DNA of 64,000 nucleotides from Phycisphaerales bacterium (GCA_029260455.1 JAJDDF010000012.1:124001-188000), one strand, 5' to 3'. Shown: positions 9,231 to 17,770, counted from the first letter of the stretch. The notes: a model not told the origin generated them from the letters alone. A program made the numbers and translations.

Positions 9231-9953
9231 ATGGCCACCAATCAGTTTCGCCGCGTACTCGTCAAACTGACGGGTGAATCAATGGCTGGCGAAGGCGGCT
9301 TGGGCATCGACACGGCCCACATCAAGCGAACCGCACTCGAACTTGCCGCTGGTGCCAAGACTGGCTCAAAGCTCATCGTCGTGCCAGGGGGCGGGAACAT
9401 CGTGCGCGGAGCGCCGCTTGCGGCCCAGGGGTTGGTCTCGCGCGAGTCGGCGGACCAGATGGGCATGCTGGGAACAATCATCAATGGCATTGCGCTCCGC
9501 GATGCTCTTGCGGCTCAGGGCATTGCGGCGACGCTCATGAGCGCTCGGGCAATCGAATCCACTGTCGATGTATTTATGAGCCGCGCCGCCTCGGCAGCGC
9601 TGGAGGCCGGGCATGTACTCATCGCTGCGGGCGGTGTGGGTCAGCCCTATTTCACGACTGATTCCGGGGCTGCCCTGCGGGCGGCCCAACTGCAGTGTGA
9701 TCTGATCGTCAAAGCCACCAAAGTTGATGGCGTCTATGACGCAGATCCCAAGACCAATCCCAAGGCAAAGCGCCTGCCCCGCCTGACCATGCGCGATGCC
9801 ATCGAGCAGCGCATCGGCATCATGGACCTCTCGGCGATGGAGGTCTGTTTGGCCAACAAGATCAGTTGTGCGGTCATCGACTTCACGCGCGATGGCACCT
9901 TGGCTGCCTTGCTTCAGGGCAAGGATATCGGCTCAATGATCGAGGCGACATAG
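9231..9953 (+). CDS. pyrH: UMP kinase
   Basis: 240 residues. The ATG at 9231 (MATNQFRRVLVKLTGES) follows the Shine-Dalgarno GGGAGGA. It phosphorylates UMP to UDP with ATP in the cytoplasm, supplying UTP and CTP. Amino-acid-kinase fold motifs of bacterial PyrH are present: VLVKLTGESMAG for the phosphate-binding N terminus, IVVPGGGNIVRG, the DQMGMLGT region, and KATKVDGVYDADPKTNP near the end. The length is normal. It is followed by frr, as in many bacteria, but the usual upstream rpsB-tsf pair is absent, replaced by the divergent vWA operon. Confidence 0.97.
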   Translation: MATNQFRRVLVKLTGESMAGEGGLGIDTAHIKRTALELAAGAKTGSKLIVVPGGGNIVRGAPLAAQGLVSRESADQMGMLGTIINGIALRDALAAQGIAATLMSARAIESTVDVFMSRAASAALEAGHVLIAAGGVGQPYFTTDSGAALRAAQLQCDLIVKATKVDGVYDADPKTNPKAKRLPRLTMRDAIEQRIGIMDLSAMEVCLANKISCAVIDFTRDGTLAALLQGKDIGSMIEAT

Positions 9954-9972
9954 GTTCTGTTTGATGGATCAG

Positions 9973-10045
9973 CGAGCCGCGACCGTAAGGGAGTGGAAAA
10001 TGGCTCTGATTACCTCCCGGACCGCTTCCTCACGGGCGCGGCTCG
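9973..10045 (+). other. Long hairpin between pyrH and frr
   Basis: CGAGCCGCG (9973-9981) pairs perfectly with 10037-10045, and after one mismatch CCGT (9983-9986) pairs with ACGG (10032-10035). Inside, GGGAG (9989-9993) can pair with CTCCC (10014-10018). No U-run follows on the plus strand, so it is not a typical terminator. It may be an RNA processing or regulatory structure upstream of frr. Confidence 0.4.
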
Positions 10046-10156
10046 TCAGAAAAAACATCTGTCAAACAAAACCTGTCGTGGGCACTCTCCGGCATGGGCA
10101 GTATGATGCACTCGGCCCACAAAGGCCCAACCGGACCGATGCCAGGAGAACGGAAA

Positions 10157-10729
10157 ATGACGATGACATCTCAAGACATTCTCAAAGATGCTCGCGAACA
10201 CATGGCAAAGTCTGTCGAGTATCTGAAAAACGAGTTGAAGGGCATCCGCACCGGTCGGGCATCGACTGCGCTGGTCGATTACGTCAAGGTCGATTACTAC
10301 GGCTCGCCCACCGATCTCAAGGCGCTCGCAGCGGTCACTGTCCCCGAGGCGACGCAGATTCTGATTCAGCCCTTTGACCCCGGTTCGATACAGGAAATTA
10401 AGAAGGCGATCGATGCTGCAAACCTTGGGCTGAACCCGATGGTCGACGGCAAGGTGATTCGTTTGTCTATCCCCGCATTGAGTCAGGACCGCAGGCAGCA
10501 ACTCGTCCAGCAGGTCAAGAAGATGGGCGAAGAGGCGAAGGTTTCTTCCCGCAACATCCGCCGCGATTGCATCAAACACGCTGAGCAACTGGGCAAGGAT
10601 AAGGAAGCGCACACATCTGAAGACCAGATCGCGGATCTGAAAGACAGCATTCAGGATCTGCTCAAAAAGCGCGAGGGTGAAATCGAAACACTCATCGACC
10701 ACAAGAGCAAGGAAGTGCTTGAGGTCTGA
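10157..10729 (+). CDS. frr: Ribosome recycling factor
   Basis: 190 residues. I chose the ATG at 10157 (MTMTSQDILKDAREHM) because AGGAG lies 8 nt upstream; the frame extends to 10094, but that would add 21 residues absent from the family. RRF works with EF-G to split the post-termination ribosome. Family hallmarks are visible: ELKGIRTGRAST near the start, VDYYGSPTDLKALAAV, the IRLSIPALSQDRRQQLV segment and a Lys/Glu-rich C-terminal helix. It probably shares a transcript with pyrH, 203 nt upstream. Confidence 0.97.
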   Translation: MTMTSQDILKDAREHMAKSVEYLKNELKGIRTGRASTALVDYVKVDYYGSPTDLKALAAVTVPEATQILIQPFDPGSIQEIKKAIDAANLGLNPMVDGKVIRLSIPALSQDRRQQLVQQVKKMGEEAKVSSRNIRRDCIKHAEQLGKDKEAHTSEDQIADLKDSIQDLLKKREGEIETLIDHKSKEVLEV

Positions 10730-11395
10730 GCGTTTTCGTACGGGCGTAACTCCGCTCCACCTCTACGTCCACATTCAGTTCTCTGTTCACGATGCGCATG
10801 GAGCTCTGTCGATGCATATCCCACGCAAGGAAGATGAACCGTGTGGAAAAAACCGCCCCCGGGCGGTGGTGGGACCACCCGGGGGTCAGGCAAAGAGAGG
10901 GCTGCGCTGTGCATCCCGTTGCAGGACGCGAACAGCCCTCAGCTGGTGGACTTTCTCGCACCGAACGCTTTGGCGCCCGGCGTTTTCAAAAGCCTTGGAG
11001 ATGAGCTTGCACATGAAGTGATGATGCCGGTGGGCGTCAGTCCGTGGCGCCGGAACGTTTGCATGCTTCCTCGCCGATTCTTCCAACCACCGGTCGGCTT
11101 ATCGCAAGCGTTGCACTCCGTGCATCACTTGCGCAGCGCAGTATCCTTTCCGCACTGACCGAAACTACACATCATTTCACGTGCTTTGCCTCACCTCCTT
11201 GGCGTGTGCAACGGTCAGCATCGGAGCCGCGGACGCTGCACAAAAGTTTCGCGGGAACGCGCCTTTCAGCTCGCCACCCCGCCCGGAGACGGGTCTCTCA
11301 ACCCGCCAGTCTCTCCGTTTGTCGCACGCTCACAATCATCGGCAACACACCGACATGCACAGCGCACATGATTCACCATGTTCTGTTCATGCCAT
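10730..11395. other. 666-nt stretch without a convincing gene
   Basis: This lies between the convergent frr and nrdJ genes. The only strong signal is the minus-strand terminator at 10847-10885, which would give nrdJ a 3' untranslated region of about 510 nt. On the minus strand there is an AAGGAGGTGA Shine-Dalgarno-like string near 11197-11206, but only a 16-codon frame follows it. GAGGGCTG (10897-10904) and CAGCCCTC (10933-10940) could form a stem. I could not match it to tmRNA, RNase P RNA, SRP RNA or 6S RNA by eye. A small RNA or a decayed gene is possible. Confidence 0.4.
10847..10885 (-). terminator. Rho-independent terminator of the dcd-nrdJ transcript
   Basis: Read on the minus strand, CCCCCGGG pairs with CCCGGGGG (8 bp), with an inner TGGT/ACCA stem in the loop, then CGG and a run of six T. 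On the plus strand no T-run follows, so it serves minus-strand transcription. It lies about 510 nt beyond the nrdJ stop. Confidence 0.7.
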
Positions 11396-14300
11396 TCAAC
11401 TGCACCCCATGCTTGCACCGCAGTTCAGGCACTTGTAGCACGTGCCTGAGCGCACGGTGATCGTGCCGCACACATCACACGCGGGTGCATCCTGTTGTTG
11501 TTCTGACAGTGACATACTCAATACCGATATTGTGGCTGGAACTTCTTCAAAGACCGTCGGCGGTGTGACAAACGCTTCCGGTTGCGTCAAGCGCAGCGCA
11601 CTTGTGCCTTCCATGCGCGGCGCTCCATCACTTCCATGTTGCGGCGTCAGCGCTGCAATGCGAGTCCCACTCACTGCGCCCTGCGCTCGCTCACCTGCGG
11701 GCTTCACTTCGATGGCGCCGCGCGACACCGGCGCGCTCTCGCTTTCGCGCTTCGGCGCATTCGCCTCGCGATAGCCCTCGATGAACTGCATGCCCATCCA
11801 GCGGAAGATGTAATCCACGAGCGACTTGGCGATCGGAATGTCGCGGTTGGTCGTCATGCCCGCGGGTTCGAAACGCTGGTGCGTGAACTTGCGGACGAGC
11901 GAATCGATCGGCACGCCATACTGCAAGGCAACACTCGTCGCGGTGCCAAGGGAATCCATGAGCCCGCCGATCGTCGAACCCTCCTTGGCCATGGTGATGA
12001 AGAGTTCTCCCGGCGAACCATCTTCATAGAGACCAACGGTGAGGTAGCCTTCGTGGCCTGCGATATTGAACTTGTGTGTGATGGATTGCCGCGTGTCGGG
12101 CAGGCGCCGACGCATGGGGCGATGGACGATGTGCTCGGTGACGCGAACCGTTCCCGGCACGTCGCCCTCGCTGATCGACGCGGCGACTTCGCGCACTTCG
12201 TCAGCGACTTCGTCATGGGCCGCGGCGATGTCTTCGTCATCTTCATCAAAGCCGGTCAGCAGATCAGCGGGCTCGCGAAGGTCGTCGGACTCTTCCGTGT
12301 CGTCGCTCTTTGTATTCAATGGTTGCGAGAGCTTGCATCCATCGCGATAGAGCGCGTTGGCCTTGAGGCCAAGTTCCCAACTCAGGCGATACGCCGAAGC
12401 GATGTCATCTTCCGTCGCGCTGTTCGGCAAATTGATCGTCTTGCTGATTGCGCCGGAGATAAAGGGCTGCGTCGCGGCCATCATGCGGATGTGGCCCTGC
12501 GCGGCGATGAACCGCGTGCCCTTCTTGCCGCACGCGTTGGCGCAATCAAAGACCGCGAGATGCTCATGATGCAAGTGCGGCGCGCCTTCGATGGTCTGCG
12601 TGCCGCAGATGACTTCGTTCAGCGTGTTGATCTGGTATTTCGTGAGCCCGAGCTTTTCGAGCAGGTTGAACTTCGGATTTGCCTTGGCGGCACTCGCTTC
12701 GATATCAACGCGCTCCAGCGCATCGTCACCAAGCGTGAACGCATTGAAGGCGAAACCGATTTCGAACATGCCGGGCAGTGTTTTTTCGACGCGCTTGAGG
12801 TCTTCGCCATTCAGCCCCTTGCTGCGCAGCCAGCCGGCCAGCGTGATGCCGGGCGCAACGCCATCCTCGCGCGATGCGGGCAATTTGACATCCAGGCGCT
12901 GCGCACCGAGGACGTATTCAATGATGTCGGTGATCTGCGTTTCGGAATACCCCAGCGCACGCAGCGCGGGCGTGACCGATTGGTTTGCGATGCGGAAGTA
13001 TCCGCCGCCTGCGAGCTTCTTGAATTTCACCAGCGCAAAGTCTGGCTCAACACCGGTCGTGTCGCAATCCATGAGCAGCCCAATGGTGCCGGTCGGCGCG
13101 ATCACTGTCACCTGCGCATTGCGATAGCCATGCTGTTCGCCAAGCTCGAGCGCATCGTCCCACACGCCGGTTGCTCGATCGAGCAAATTGTCCACGTTTG
13201 CGATCTTCACGCGCCCATCGCGCACGATGCGATGCTCAATCGGCACCGGGCGAATGCGCAGGGATTCCCACTGCTTCGCGTCGCGATCAACGCCCTGAGC
13301 GGCACGGCGGTGATTGCGAATCACGCGCAACATGGCATCGCGGTTCTCGTGGAACTTGGCGAAGGCGCCGTGCTCCTCAGCCATCTGGGCGCTCATGCGA
13401 TACGACCGCCCGGTCATGATCGCGGTGATCATGCCGGCGACCGCCCGCGATTCGTCAGAGTCATACGCCATGCCCGCTTGCATGAGCATCGCGCCGATGT
13501 TGGCATAGCCAAGGCCAAGCGTGCGGTAATCAAAGCTCTGTTGGGCAATCTCCTTGGATGGATACTGTGCCATAAGCACGGAAATCTCAAGGACCATCGT
13601 CCACAAGTCGACGCCGTGCTCGAACTTCTCAACATCAAACGTGCGCGACTCGGCGTCCCAGAAGGTCAGCAAGTTGAGCGATGCGAGATTGCACGCCGTG
13701 TCGTCGAGGAACATGTACTCGCTGCACGGGTTGCTCGCGTTGATGCGTCCGCCATTGGGGCAGGTGTGCCACGCGTTAATCGTCGTGTCGTACTGCACGC
13801 CCGGATCGGCACAACGCCACGCCGCCCGATTGATCTGATCCCAAAGCCCCCGCGCCTTGATCGTCTTGGCATCTTCGCCATTGGTGCGATTCTTGAGTGT
13901 CCAGTCGCCATCCGCATCGACGGCATCGAAGAAATCATCGCCAATGCGCACCGAGTTGTTCGCGTTCTGCCCCGAAACAGTTTGGTACGCCTCGCCATTG
14001 AAGTCGTATGACAGCTCAAGGCCCAGGTCTTTCGCCAGGTCGCGCTGATCCTCGGGCAGGGCCTTCAACCCTTCAACAAGTGCCGCGACCTTCAGTTCTT
14101 CGCGCACTTTCCAGTTGACAAACGCTTCGATGTCCGGGTGATCGAGATCGAGGCACACCATCTTCGCCGCGCGGCGCGTGGTCCCCCCACTCTTGATCGC
14201 GCCCGCCGCACGGTCGCCAATCTTGAGCCAACTCATCAGGCCGCTCGACTTGCCGCCGCCCGAAAGCAATTCGCCCGCGCCGCGCAAGCCAGAAAAATTC

Positions 14301-15028
14301 GTGCCCGTGCCCGAGCCATACTTGAACAGCCGCGCCTCGCGCGTCCACAGGTCCATGATGCCGCCATCGTTCACCAGGTCATCGCGCACACTCTGAATAA
14401 AGCACGCGTGCGGCTGCGGATGCGTGTACGAATCCGCACTCAGCGCCACCGCGCCCGTCTTGGGCTCCGCAAACCAGTGCCCCTGCGCCGGGCCGTTGAT
14501 GCCGTACGCCCAGTTGAGCCCGGTGTTGAACCACTGCGGGCTGTTCGGCGCACACATCTGGTGCAACATCATGTACGCAAGTTCATCGTAAAACGCCTGT
14601 GCATCGTCAGCGGAATCAAAATAGTTGTGCGTCTCGCCCCAATGGCGCCAACATCCTGCGAGGCGATGAATGACTTGTTTTGCCGATGTTTCGGGGCCGG
14701 TGCTTCCTTGTTCTTCTTCCTTATTCTTCTTCAGTGGGGTGGGCGTCTCGCCCGCCTTCTTCTCTTGAGAGTCAGTAATGGCGGGCGAGACGCCCGCCCC
14801 ACTAGAAGAAAGAGATGATGAAGAACCCCGTGGCACGCCCGCCTTGCGGAAATACTTGCTCACCATGATGTCCACCGCGAGCTGGCTCCACTGCGCCGGC
14901 ATCTCGACATCATTCATCTCAAAGACGACCGAGCCGTCCGGATTCGAGATGCGACTCGACCGCTTCGCCCACGCAACAGTGGCAAAGGGGTCGGTTCCAG
15001 CGGTGGTGAAGTGGCGAGCAATCCGCAT
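11396..15028 (-). CDS. nrdJ: Vitamin B12-dependent (class II) ribonucleotide reductase
   Basis: 1210 residues from the ATG at 15028 (MRIARHFTTAGTDPF), with AAGGA 10 nt upstream; an in-frame TTG at 15067 is less likely. It reduces ribonucleotides to deoxyribonucleotides using adenosylcobalamin to create the thiyl radical, so it needs no oxygen. Motifs seen: HACFIQSV with an active-site Cys, the RNR signature NPCSEY, PTGTIG, and a C-terminal zinc-ribbon-like tail with CDVCG and CYKCLNCG. Residues about 69-110 form a low-complexity insert, partly encoded by an inverted palindromic repeat (14734-14802), between two segments normally close together (SKYFRKAGV and ETSAKQVIHRL). It lies 31 nt after dcd, with which it probably forms an operon controlled by NrdR-like boxes. 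Confidence 0.97.
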   Translation of the reverse strand: MRIARHFTTAGTDPFATVAWAKRSSRISNPDGSVVFEMNDVEMPAQWSQLAVDIMVSKYFRKAGVPRGSSSSLSSSGAGVSPAITDSQEKKAGETPTPLKKNKEEEQGSTGPETSAKQVIHRLAGCWRHWGETHNYFDSADDAQAFYDELAYMMLHQMCAPNSPQWFNTGLNWAYGINGPAQGHWFAEPKTGAVALSADSYTHPQPHACFIQSVRDDLVNDGGIMDLWTREARLFKYGSGTGTNFSGLRGAGELLSGGGKSSGLMSWLKIGDRAAGAIKSGGTTRRAAKMVCLDLDHPDIEAFVNWKVREELKVAALVEGLKALPEDQRDLAKDLGLELSYDFNGEAYQTVSGQNANNSVRIGDDFFDAVDADGDWTLKNRTNGEDAKTIKARGLWDQINRAAWRCADPGVQYDTTINAWHTCPNGGRINASNPCSEYMFLDDTACNLASLNLLTFWDAESRTFDVEKFEHGVDLWTMVLEISVLMAQYPSKEIAQQSFDYRTLGLGYANIGAMLMQAGMAYDSDESRAVAGMITAIMTGRSYRMSAQMAEEHGAFAKFHENRDAMLRVIRNHRRAAQGVDRDAKQWESLRIRPVPIEHRIVRDGRVKIANVDNLLDRATGVWDDALELGEQHGYRNAQVTVIAPTGTIGLLMDCDTTGVEPDFALVKFKKLAGGGYFRIANQSVTPALRALGYSETQITDIIEYVLGAQRLDVKLPASREDGVAPGITLAGWLRSKGLNGEDLKRVEKTLPGMFEIGFAFNAFTLGDDALERVDIEASAAKANPKFNLLEKLGLTKYQINTLNEVICGTQTIEGAPHLHHEHLAVFDCANACGKKGTRFIAAQGHIRMMAATQPFISGAISKTINLPNSATEDDIASAYRLSWELGLKANALYRDGCKLSQPLNTKSDDTEESDDLREPADLLTGFDEDDEDIAAAHDEVADEVREVAASISEGDVPGTVRVTEHIVHRPMRRRLPDTRQSITHKFNIAGHEGYLTVGLYEDGSPGELFITMAKEGSTIGGLMDSLGTATSVALQYGVPIDSLVRKFTHQRFEPAGMTTNRDIPIAKSLVDYIFRWMGMQFIEGYREANAPKRESESAPVSRGAIEVKPAGERAQGAVSGTRIAALTPQHGSDGAPRMEGTSALRLTQPEAFVTPPTVFEEVPATISVLSMSLSEQQQDAPACDVCGTITVRSGTCYKCLNCGASMGCS
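14734..14802. repeat. Inverted pair of family A palindromic repeats inside nrdJ
   Basis: Two 23-nt copies (14734-14756 and 14780-14802) face each other across 23 nt and differ at one base; each contains the core GGGCGTCTCGCCC or its complement. On the coding strand they are read in frame as GAGVSPA and KAGETPTP. The same unit occurs at 16433-16457 and 46506-46529. Confidence 0.85.
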
Positions 15029-15059
15029 GCGTGTCGCGTCCTTGCAAACGAGTTGGTTG

Positions 15060-15632
15060 TTAGTCAACCTTCGGCAACGTCAAGCCGCCCTGATCCTGGT
15101 ACTTGCCCTGCTTGTCCGCGTAGCTTGTCGCGCACACGCGATCGCCCTTCAGGAACACCATCTGCGCGATGCCTTCATTGGCGTAGACCCGCGCCGGGAG
15201 CGGCGTGGTGTTACTGATTTCCAGCGTCACCTTGCCGCGCCATTCGGGTTCGAGCGGCGTAACGTTGACGATGAGGCCGCAACGGGCGTAGGTACTCTTG
15301 CCGACGCAGAGCACGAGCACATCACGCGGGATCGTGAAGGTCTCGACGGTTTCGCACAGCGCGAAGCTGTTGGGCGGGATGATGATGTGGTCGGCGCCGG
15401 TGCCTTCGAGATCGATTTCGACCATGAAGTCATCGGTGAAGCGCTTGGGATCGACGATCGCCGCCCCACCCGAAGCTGGCACCGGCGTGAAGATTTTGAA
15501 GCGCGTGCCGACGCGAACGTCGTAGCCGTAACTGGATACGCCGTAGGAGATACGCCCCGGGCGCTTGACGGCGTCTTCGAAGGGCTCGATATCAACGAGC
15601 TCGCGAATCTGGGTGTCACACAGGACGGCCAT
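15060..15632 (-). CDS. dcd: dCTP deaminase
   Basis: 190 residues from the ATG at 15632 ([18 protein letters not shown]), with GAGGG 8 nt upstream. An in-frame ATG at 15746 would add 38 residues crossing a palindromic repeat, so I reject it. It deaminates dCTP to dUTP (or to dUMP in bifunctional forms) for dTTP synthesis. Trimeric dUTPase-like fold signatures are visible: [24 protein letters not shown], the [10 protein letters not shown] segment, the [20 protein letters not shown] active-site block, and [20 protein letters not shown]. The length is normal. It precedes nrdJ, so deoxynucleotide supply is grouped here. Confidence 0.95.
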   Translation of the reverse strand: MAVLCDTQIRELVDIEPFEDAVKRPGRISYGVSSYGYDVRVGTRFKIFTPVPASGGAAIVDPKRFTDDFMVEIDLEGTGADHIIIPPNSFALCETVETFTIPRDVLVLCVGKSTYARCGLIVNVTPLEPEWRGKVTLEISNTTPLPARVYANEGIAQMVFLKGDRVCATSYADKQGKYQDQGGLTLPKVD

Positions 15633-15661
15633 GTCCAAACCCTCAATCAGTTCCCTAGTGG

Positions 15662-15680
15662 CACAGGTCTCTGACCTGTG
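15662..15680. repeat. Palindromic repeat (family D) in the dcd leader
   Basis: CACAGGTC TCT GACCTGTG is a perfect 8-bp hairpin with a 3-nt loop, 30 nt upstream of the dcd start. Repeats of this wording are common in planctomycete intergenic DNA (general knowledge). It could form in the dcd mRNA leader. Confidence 0.6.
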
Positions 15681-15830
15681 AACCTGATCATTCCCCAAAC
15701 AAACACACAAGGCAGACCGATCGCGCAGACCAATATCCTTGGCCATTTCCTGCCGTGCTGCTGTTTGGATTTCTCAAACCCGTGTGCCCCATTCCACCCA
15801 CCAAAGTGGCACGAATCAGGGCAGAGGTGG

Positions 15831-15858
15831 ACTATACCACTATGGGTAGTGGCTACAA
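15831..15858 (-). promoter_or_regulatory. Probable sigma-70 promoter of dcd-nrdJ
   Basis: Read on the minus strand, TTGTAG (15858-15853) and TATAGT (15836-15831) are 16 nt apart. The spacer is filled exactly by the inverted repeat that I read as an NrdR box. The predicted start lies about 190 nt before the dcd ATG. Confidence 0.5.
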
Positions 15859-15883
15859 GGGGTGTTACCGCAAAATAGAGTGT
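15837..15883. promoter_or_regulatory. Paired NrdR-like boxes upstream of dcd-nrdJ
   Basis: Box 1 at 15837-15852 is CCACTATGGGTAGTGG and box 2 at 15868-15883 is CCGCAAAATAGAGTGT. By my count each matches 11 of 16 positions of the palindromic NrdR consensus ACACTATATATAGTGT, and their starts are 31 bp apart, the spacing known for NrdR box pairs. Box 1 fills the spacer of the putative promoter and box 2 lies just upstream of the -35, so binding should repress. The nrdR gene itself is not in this window. Confidence 0.6.
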
Positions 15884-16049
15884 AAAACATTCAAGTTGCG
15901 AAAACGACGACGTAACTCATGGCCCGATAAGAACTTACAAAAAGCGCAAAAGTGGCGGGCGGGCGAGTCCGGCTGTGGAGAAGTTGGCAAGGGGTGTTAG
16001 AGGGGCAAGTTGTAGCGATGCACAGGAACACCAGGCGACATGATGCGGA

Positions 16050-16316
16050 TTGGAGAGTGTGACTCCCATCCAACAAAGGTGGATGCTGCGTGCGGGGCGA
16101 CTCGGCGGGGCCGCGCTCGGATTCCTTGTTGGTGATGTGATCGACGCGAACTTGTTGTATTACGCCGTGCCGCATTTTCGCGACGATTGGTGGTGCGCCG
16201 AGTCTGTGCTCATTGCATATGCGATGTACTTTTCGATCGTCGGGGTGTGCATGTTCGCGGGTGCGCGATGGGGACGGCAGACAGCCTTGCGTTTGCTTGC
16301 GCGCCGTGCGCAATGA
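16050..16316 (+). CDS. Small membrane protein, unknown function
   Basis: Up to 88 residues. The start is uncertain: TTG at 16050, GTG at 16059 or ATG at 16083 are all in frame. Two hydrophobic segments are visible: LGGAALGFLVGDVIDANLLY and, after a Trp-rich turn (HFRDDWW), SVLIAYAMYFSIVGVCMFAG, followed by a basic end (RLLARRAQ). This pattern fits a two-helix inner-membrane protein. It stands alone, divergent from dcd, and is followed by palindromic repeats. I do not recognise the family. Confidence 0.5.
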   Translation: MESVTPIQQRWMLRAGRLGGAALGFLVGDVIDANLLYYAVPHFRDDWWCAESVLIAYAMYFSIVGVCMFAGARWGRQTALRLLARRAQ

Positions 16317-16324
16317 CGAAACAT

Positions 16325-16344
16325 CGTGGTCGCCCAAGGCGACC
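16325..16344. repeat. Palindromic repeat, family C, degenerate copy
   Basis: The core GTCGCCCAAGGCGAC is a hairpin shared with the copies at 19535-19557 and 19942-19964. Here the outer arm is only partly symmetrical. Confidence 0.6.
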
Positions 16345-16432
16345 CCCATGGCACCCCGGAACTACCACCCCCTCACCCGGTCAGTCTTCGGCGATCCACC
16401 CTCTCCCTGCGCGCGGGGCGAGGGAGTGAGAA

Positions 16433-16457
16433 GGCGGGCGAGACGCCCACCCCACCA
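16433..16457. repeat. Palindromic repeat, family A
   Basis: The core GGCGGGCGAGACGCCCACC matches the repeat inside nrdJ and the copy after rpmA. It lies 16 nt beyond the prfB stop. Confidence 0.75.
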
Positions 16458-16473
16458 AGGGCAGACAACCGGG

Positions 16474-17608
16474 TCAGGCCCGCGCTGCTTCGGCATCCGC
16501 CTGCTCGCGGCGGCGGCGCTTGAGTTCCGCATCAATGAAAGGATCGAGATCGCCATCCATAACGCTTTGCACGTTGCCGGTCTCGTGCGATGTGCGATGA
16601 TCCTTCACGCGGTTGTCATAAAAGACATAGCTGCGAATCTGCGTGCCCCAGCCGCGATCGACGGCGCCGCCGGTGGCTTTGTTGAGCTCGGCCTGGCGGC
16701 GCTCTTCTTCCATCTCTTCGAGCTTCGCGATCAGGATCGACATGCACTGTTTTTTGTTTTGCGGCTGCTCGCGATAGGTCGAACTCACCACCATGAAGCC
16801 CGTTGGCTTGTGTACGAGGCGAATGGCGGAGGCGACCTTGTTGACATTCTGCCCGCCGGGGCCCGATGAGCGCGCAAAGGCCGTGATTTCAAGGTCTTTA
16901 TCGGGAATCTCAATGGTCGTGTCTTCAAACTCGGGCGTGACATCAACAGTGGCGAAGCTGGTCTGGCGTTTGCCTTGAGCGTTGAAGGGTGAGACGCGGG
17001 CGAGGCGGTGCGTGCCGCGCTCGCACTTGAGATAGCCAAAGGCAAACGGCCCTTTGACATGAAAGGTGACGGAATCAAGGCCGACCTCGGTGCCGTGCGA
17101 GCGCTCGACCTCTTCGATTTTCCATTCGGTGTGAAACTTCTCGAAGAACATGATGAACATGCGTGCCAGCATGTCGCACCAGTCGTTGGCTTCGGTGCCG
17201 CCATCGCCTGCCGAGATGGTGACAAAGCAGTTGCGATGGTCGTGCTTGCCTGAGAGCAGGGACAAGAGTTCGACCTTGTTCATCTGCGCTTCGAGCTTGA
17301 AGAGCGCATCGTCCGCCTCGGTGAGCAGGTCCTTGTCGCCCTCTTCTTTTGACATCTGGTATGCGAGCGAGGCGTTCTCGAAGTCATCGATCACCTTGGT
17401 CAACGGCACGACCTGCGCCTTGACGCGCTTCATGTCGGCAACAACGGCTTGGGCGCCGTCCTGGTTGTCCCAGAAGCCGTCTGCGCCCATCTTTGCTTCA
17501 AGTTCTGCGATGCGTGCGAGTTTGGCGTCGTAGTTAAAGAGAGTCGCGCATGGTCAAGATGCGCGCCTCGAGGTCGTCGATGACGGGTTGGTGTGCGTCG
17601 TAGTGCAT
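16474..17608 (-). CDS. prfB: Peptide chain release factor 2, with +1 programmed frameshift
   Basis: RF2 reads UAA and UGA stops and releases the peptide. The main frame (17535-16474) carries the RF2 discriminator SPF (about residues 206-208) and the catalytic GGQ in SSGPGGQNVNK (about 251-253). It lacks a start with a proper N terminus. Upstream, ATG at 17608 opens a 24-codon frame ending CTT TAA at 17539-17534; skipping the T at 17536 continues as AAC TAC GAC and gives SL-NYDAKLARI, which aligns exactly with the E. coli junction YL-DYDAK. The product is complement(join(16474..17535,17537..17608)), 377 residues, the normal size. The stop at the slip site is UAA instead of the usual UGA, and I see no internal AGGGGG-like stimulator. 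Confidence 0.93.
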
Positions 17609-17625
17609 GGGGGGAGTGTAGCGGG

Positions 17626-17661
17626 GAAGAGACGGAGAGACTTAGAGACGAAGAGACGGAG
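17626..17661. repeat. Short purine-rich direct repeat
   Basis: GAAGAGACGGAG occurs at 17626-17637 and again at 17650-17661, a 24-nt period, joined by a related string (AGACTTAGAGAC). It sits just upstream of prfB on its strand. Such GA-rich units recur in planctomycete spacers (general knowledge). Confidence 0.5.
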
Positions 17662-17770
17662 GTTGGGCGGGCAGGTGAACTGGTTGAAAAATGTGGGGCT
17701 AGGCGCGCGCGGGGAGCGACTGTGGCGTCTGACCCATAGAACCTCACACTCTCTCGGAAGGAGCCAGATC

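Noticed and set aside
10886-11086. 66-codon minus-strand frame after nrdJ
   Set aside because: It starts at TTG without a ribosome site and its composition (His/Arg-rich) gives no family resemblance.
11582-14011. An 809-codon open frame on the plus strand
   Set aside because: It lies fully antisense to nrdJ, which has clear family motifs; long antisense frames are expected in GC-rich DNA.
15633-15746. Longer dcd starting at ATG 15746
   Set aside because: The extra residues cross a palindromic repeat and are absent from the family; a ribosome site supports 15632.
15633-16049. Cobalamin riboswitch upstream of dcd-nrdJ
   Set aside because: B12-dependent reductases sometimes have one, but I could not find the B12-box wording in this leader; only the NrdR-like boxes and a short hairpin are visible.
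16474-17608. prfB as a pseudogene broken by a frameshift
   Set aside because: The break is exactly at the conserved programmed +1 site and the joined product has the normal length and N-terminal sequence.
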